Shown here: piece by piece, positions 61,978-64,000 of the stretch
Numbering within the stretch: the first letter of the stretch is position 1
Layout of the letters: each line of letters starts with the position of its first letter
Source of the DNA: Paractinoplanes lichenicola
GTDB taxonomy: Bacteria; Actinomycetota; Actinomycetes; Mycobacteriales; Micromonosporaceae
Assembly (NCBI RefSeq): GCF_016785085.1
Contig: NZ_JAENHO010000001.1
Coordinates: forward strand, 966,631-1,030,630
DNA length: 64,000 nt
Reading direction: 5' to 3'
Notes under the pieces: model-generated
Told to the model about the DNA's origin: nothing
Seen by the model: only the letters and a program-made list of their open reading frames with translations
Database searches by the model: none
Translations under genes and position numbers: made by a program

Positions 61978-63528
61978 GTGTCTCTCCGAGCCATCGGTCT
62001 AGTCGTGGTGACCGCCACCAGCTTTGTGGCGTCACCGGCCCCTGCTCAGGCCGCCTCCCCGCCGCCGCGCACCATCATCACCACTGACGGCGAAGCCGAC
62101 GACATGAACTCGATGATGCGGCTGCTCTACTACACCAACGAGATCGACGTCGACGGTCTGGTCTACTCGTCGTCGGTGCATCACTGGAAGGGCGACGGCA
62201 GCCACACCCTCACCCAGGCCATGGCGGCCGGCATCGTCACCAGCTTCAACGGCCAGACTGCGGGCACACCGGCGAACTCGGCCGACGCCACCACCTGGCG
62301 CTGGAACCCCGACCGGTGGATCGAGCAGCAGATCGCCCAGTACGCCAGACTCCTGCCCAACTTGCGTAAGCACGACAACCGCTACCCCTCGGCGCGCGAG
62401 CTGCGGTCCACAGTGGCCGTCGGCAATGTCAACTTCGAGAACGACTTCTCGGCCGACACCCCCGGCTCCGACCTGATCAAGGCCGCCCTGCTCGACGACG
62501 ACCGGCGTGACCTGTGGCTGCAGGCGTGGGGCGGGCAGAACACCATCGCCCGGGCCCTGCTGTCGATCGAGGACCAGTACAAGAACTCCCCGCGCTGGAA
62601 CGCCATCCGCGACAAGGTGACCCGCAAGGCCGTGATCGCCACCATCGGCAACCAGGACAACGCGTACGCCGACTACATCGGCCGGGCGTGGCCCGGGATC
62701 CGTGTCTACAACTGGGGCTTCACGTTCACCTCGTGGACCGGTGGCAAGGACGCCGCCGCCATCCCGGAGAGCATCAAGCCGTACTACAAACACACGTTCT
62801 GGAAGCCCAACATCAAGGTCGGCCACGGCCCCCTGCTGGCCGGCTACCACCTCATCGGCGACGGCCAGCACCTCGCCGGCGAGTCGGAGGCGCTCGGATG
62901 GCAGCCCGGCCTGGCCGGCGTCAAGTACGACTTGGCCACCTGGCGGCTGTACGACTTCGTCGGCCCGTTCGAGCGCTACGACATGATCTCCGAGGGCGAC
63001 ACTCCCGCCTTCCTGCCGCTGATCGACAACGGCCTCCGCTTCGGCAGCTGGGGCGGACGCTTCGCGAGCACGACCCCCAACCTCTACACCCCGCAGGGCG
63101 ACCTCAATCCGGTCACGAGCCGGGCGGAACCTGCGTACTCGCTCTACCGCTGGGTGCCGGCCGCCCAGGACGACTTCGCGGCCCGCGCCGACTGGGGCGT
63201 CACCCCGGCCTACGGCAAGGCCAACCACCCCCCGGCCGTACGGATCAGCCAGCCGTCGCTGTCCGCGCGTCCCGGTCAGACCGTCATCGTCCGGGCCCGA
63301 GTCACCGACCCGGACCGCGACCGGGTGACCGCCACATGGACTGTTTACTCCGAGGCCAGCACCGTCACCACGGCCCCGACCGTCACCGCGACGACCAACG
63401 GCACGGCCCGCGTCACGGTGCCCGCCGACGCCACAGCCGGGCAGCGAATCATCCTCACCCTGACCGCGACCGATGACGGGGAGCACCGCCTTTCCCGGTA
63501 CGGCCAGGTCGTGCTCACCGTCTCTTGA
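61978..63528 (+). CDS. Secreted DUF1593 (nucleoside-hydrolase-like) protein
   Basis: 516 residues. Signal peptide about 1-26 (ending PAQAA). DUF1593 N-terminal domain (about 30-330), related to the nucleoside hydrolase fold, with a metal-type motif TIITTDGEADDMNSMMRLLY and later VIATIGNQDNAYADYIGRAW. A C-terminal Ig-like domain (about 420-516; VIVRARVTDPDRDRVTATWT) follows. AGGAGG six bases before the GTG start is the strongest ribosome site of the operon. It is the last gene of the locus and the only exported enzyme on the plus strand, so it may act on the outside substrate before import. Confidence 0.82.
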   Translation: MSLRAIGLVVVTATSFVASPAPAQAASPPPRTIITTDGEADDMNSMMRLLYYTNEIDVDGLVYSSSVHHWKGDGSHTLTQAMAAGIVTSFNGQTAGTPANSADATTWRWNPDRWIEQQIAQYARLLPNLRKHDNRYPSARELRSTVAVGNVNFENDFSADTPGSDLIKAALLDDDRRDLWLQAWGGQNTIARALLSIEDQYKNSPRWNAIRDKVTRKAVIATIGNQDNAYADYIGRAWPGIRVYNWGFTFTSWTGGKDAAAIPESIKPYYKHTFWKPNIKVGHGPLLAGYHLIGDGQHLAGESEALGWQPGLAGVKYDLATWRLYDFVGPFERYDMISEGDTPAFLPLIDNGLRFGSWGGRFASTTPNLYTPQGDLNPVTSRAEPAYSLYRWVPAAQDDFAARADWGVTPAYGKANHPPAVRISQPSLSARPGQTVIVRARVTDPDRDRVTATWTVYSEASTVTTAPTVTATTNGTARVTVPADATAGQRIILTLTATDDGEHRLSRYGQVVLTVS

Positions 63529-63544
63529 TCCCGTCACCACCCAG

Positions 63545-64000
63545 GTAAGTGAGTGCTCACATCGGAACAGCGGACCGGGTGGGCACTCACAAACCAGGTA
63601 AGTAAGCACTCACATCCCCATCAACGGCCGAGAAATGCAGGCGCCGCACGCTCGCTCGTCCCAGCCGGCCAAGCTGGATACGCCCTCCAACCAGGTAAGT
63701 GAGTACTCACATCGGATGCACGCTCCGCCGAGCCCAGCGAACGCTGCCACAGCAAGTAAGTGAGCACTCACATCGGAACGCTGAAACCGCCGAGCCCAGC
63801 GACCACCACCAACACGTAAGTGAGCACTCACATCCGCTCCACGCAACACCGAACCCAGCGAACACTGCCACAACAAGTAAGTGAGCACTCACATCGGAAC
63901 GCTGAAACCGCCGAGCCCAGCGACCACCACCAACACGTAAGTGAGCACTCACATCCGCTCCACGCAACACCGAACCCAGCGAACACTGCCACAACAAGTA
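63545..64000. repeat. 60/61-bp tandem repeat array with palindromic 19-bp core
   Basis: The core GTAAGTGAGCACTCACATC, or a one- to two-base variant, starts at 63545, 63598, 63695, 63756, 63816, 63877 and 63937, with an eighth copy cut by the window end at 63998. A degenerate half-copy lies near 63578-63593. Within the core GTGAG and CTCAC are inverted around two bases. From 63756 on the period is 60, 61, 60, 61; the first copies are irregular and diverged. The period is not a multiple of three over the 121-bp unit and frames break between copies, so it is not coding. No gene is visible in 63529-64000. Confidence 0.9.
63756..63997. repeat. Two exact 121-bp higher-order repeats
   Basis: Unit A (60 bp, 63756-63815) and unit B (61 bp, 63816-63876) are repeated as A-B at 63877-63936 and 63937-63997 without visible change. 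The A and B spacers differ but share a central CCGARCCCAGCGAMC-like block. Exact copies indicate recent expansion. Confidence 0.9.

Noticed and set aside
63707..63997. Protein-coding repeats on the minus strand
   Set aside because: The 121-bp period is not divisible by three, so the apparent peptide repeat changes frame from copy to copy.
63545..64000. CRISPR array
   Set aside because: Repeats of 19 bp with about 41-bp spacers, but the spacers themselves repeat (A-B-A-B) and share a central block, and no cas gene is present.

Overview
The window is high-GC DNA with actinobacterial habits: frequent GTG starts, four-base ATGA/GTGA gene overlaps, many secreted enzymes with Ala-rich signal peptides, a SARP/BTAD regulator with NB-ARC and TPR domains, single-domain anti-sigma-type ATPases with a STAS partner, two Methyltransf_19 (DUF574) methyltransferases and an XRE/DUF5753 regulator. 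Together with the CBM2/CBM13-armed plant-polysaccharide enzymes this points to a soil actinomycete, most likely of the Micromonosporaceae (Actinoplanes-like). The taxonomy is inference. I saw no rRNA, tRNA, insertion sequence, prophage or CRISPR array.

Layout. 1-3.1 kb: a xylan-degrading pair (CBM2-GH30 and CBM2-GH62) closed by a strong terminator hairpin. 3.2-7.3 kb: an ATPase-type switch protein, then a compact extracytoplasmic stress/envelope module made of a class F-type sortase, a DUF4397 surface protein, an ECF sigma factor (SigK-like), its RskA-like anti-sigma factor and a secreted fasciclin protein. Three promoters in this module share the element TGCATCC-N17-CGAA, so the module looks like one self-contained regulon. 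7.3-11.7 kb: an MFS transporter behind an SDR remnant, an SGNH hydrolase, a secreted PL3-type pectate lyase and two small secreted proteins. 11.8-21.2 kb: a SARP regulator, a fused VOC protein, a ferric-reductase-like membrane protein with a degenerate intradiol-dioxygenase-fold protein and a secreted beta-propeller, an anti-sigma/STAS pair, a membrane diguanylate cyclase and a DUF574 methyltransferase. 21.3-30.7 kb: GH27-CBM13 alpha-galactosidase, DUF2252 protein, a divergent SDR/LysR pair, a large secreted subtilisin and small proteins. 30.9-39.5 kb: a membrane protein, a second DUF574 methyltransferase with an XRE regulator, two aldo-keto reductases, an MmyB-type XRE regulator behind a tiny membrane protein, and a DHA2 efflux pump divergent from its TetR regulator with a clear operator. 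39.5-46.1 kb: an AraC regulator divergent from a translationally coupled FecCD-type metal-chelate importer operon ending in a methyltransferase and a decayed nitroreductase, then a PepSY membrane protein. 46.1-49.5 kb: an SDR remnant, a secreted Tap-family peptidase and a four-PAS protein with no output domain.

49.6-63.5 kb is the most distinctive region: a LacI regulator, a secreted esterase-like hydrolase and a very large secreted GH2 beta-galactosidase on the minus strand, facing a plus-strand operon of a nucleoside-hydrolase-fold protein, a complete sugar ABC importer, a GH140/apiosidase-like (DUF5060-DUF4038) enzyme and a secreted DUF1593 protein. Two near-identical palindromes 23 bp apart lie in the divergent promoter region. 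I read this as one uncharacterised glycan-utilisation locus. The last 0.47 kb (63529-64000) is non-coding and is filled by a 60/61-bp tandem repeat with a palindromic 19-bp core, which runs off the end of the window.
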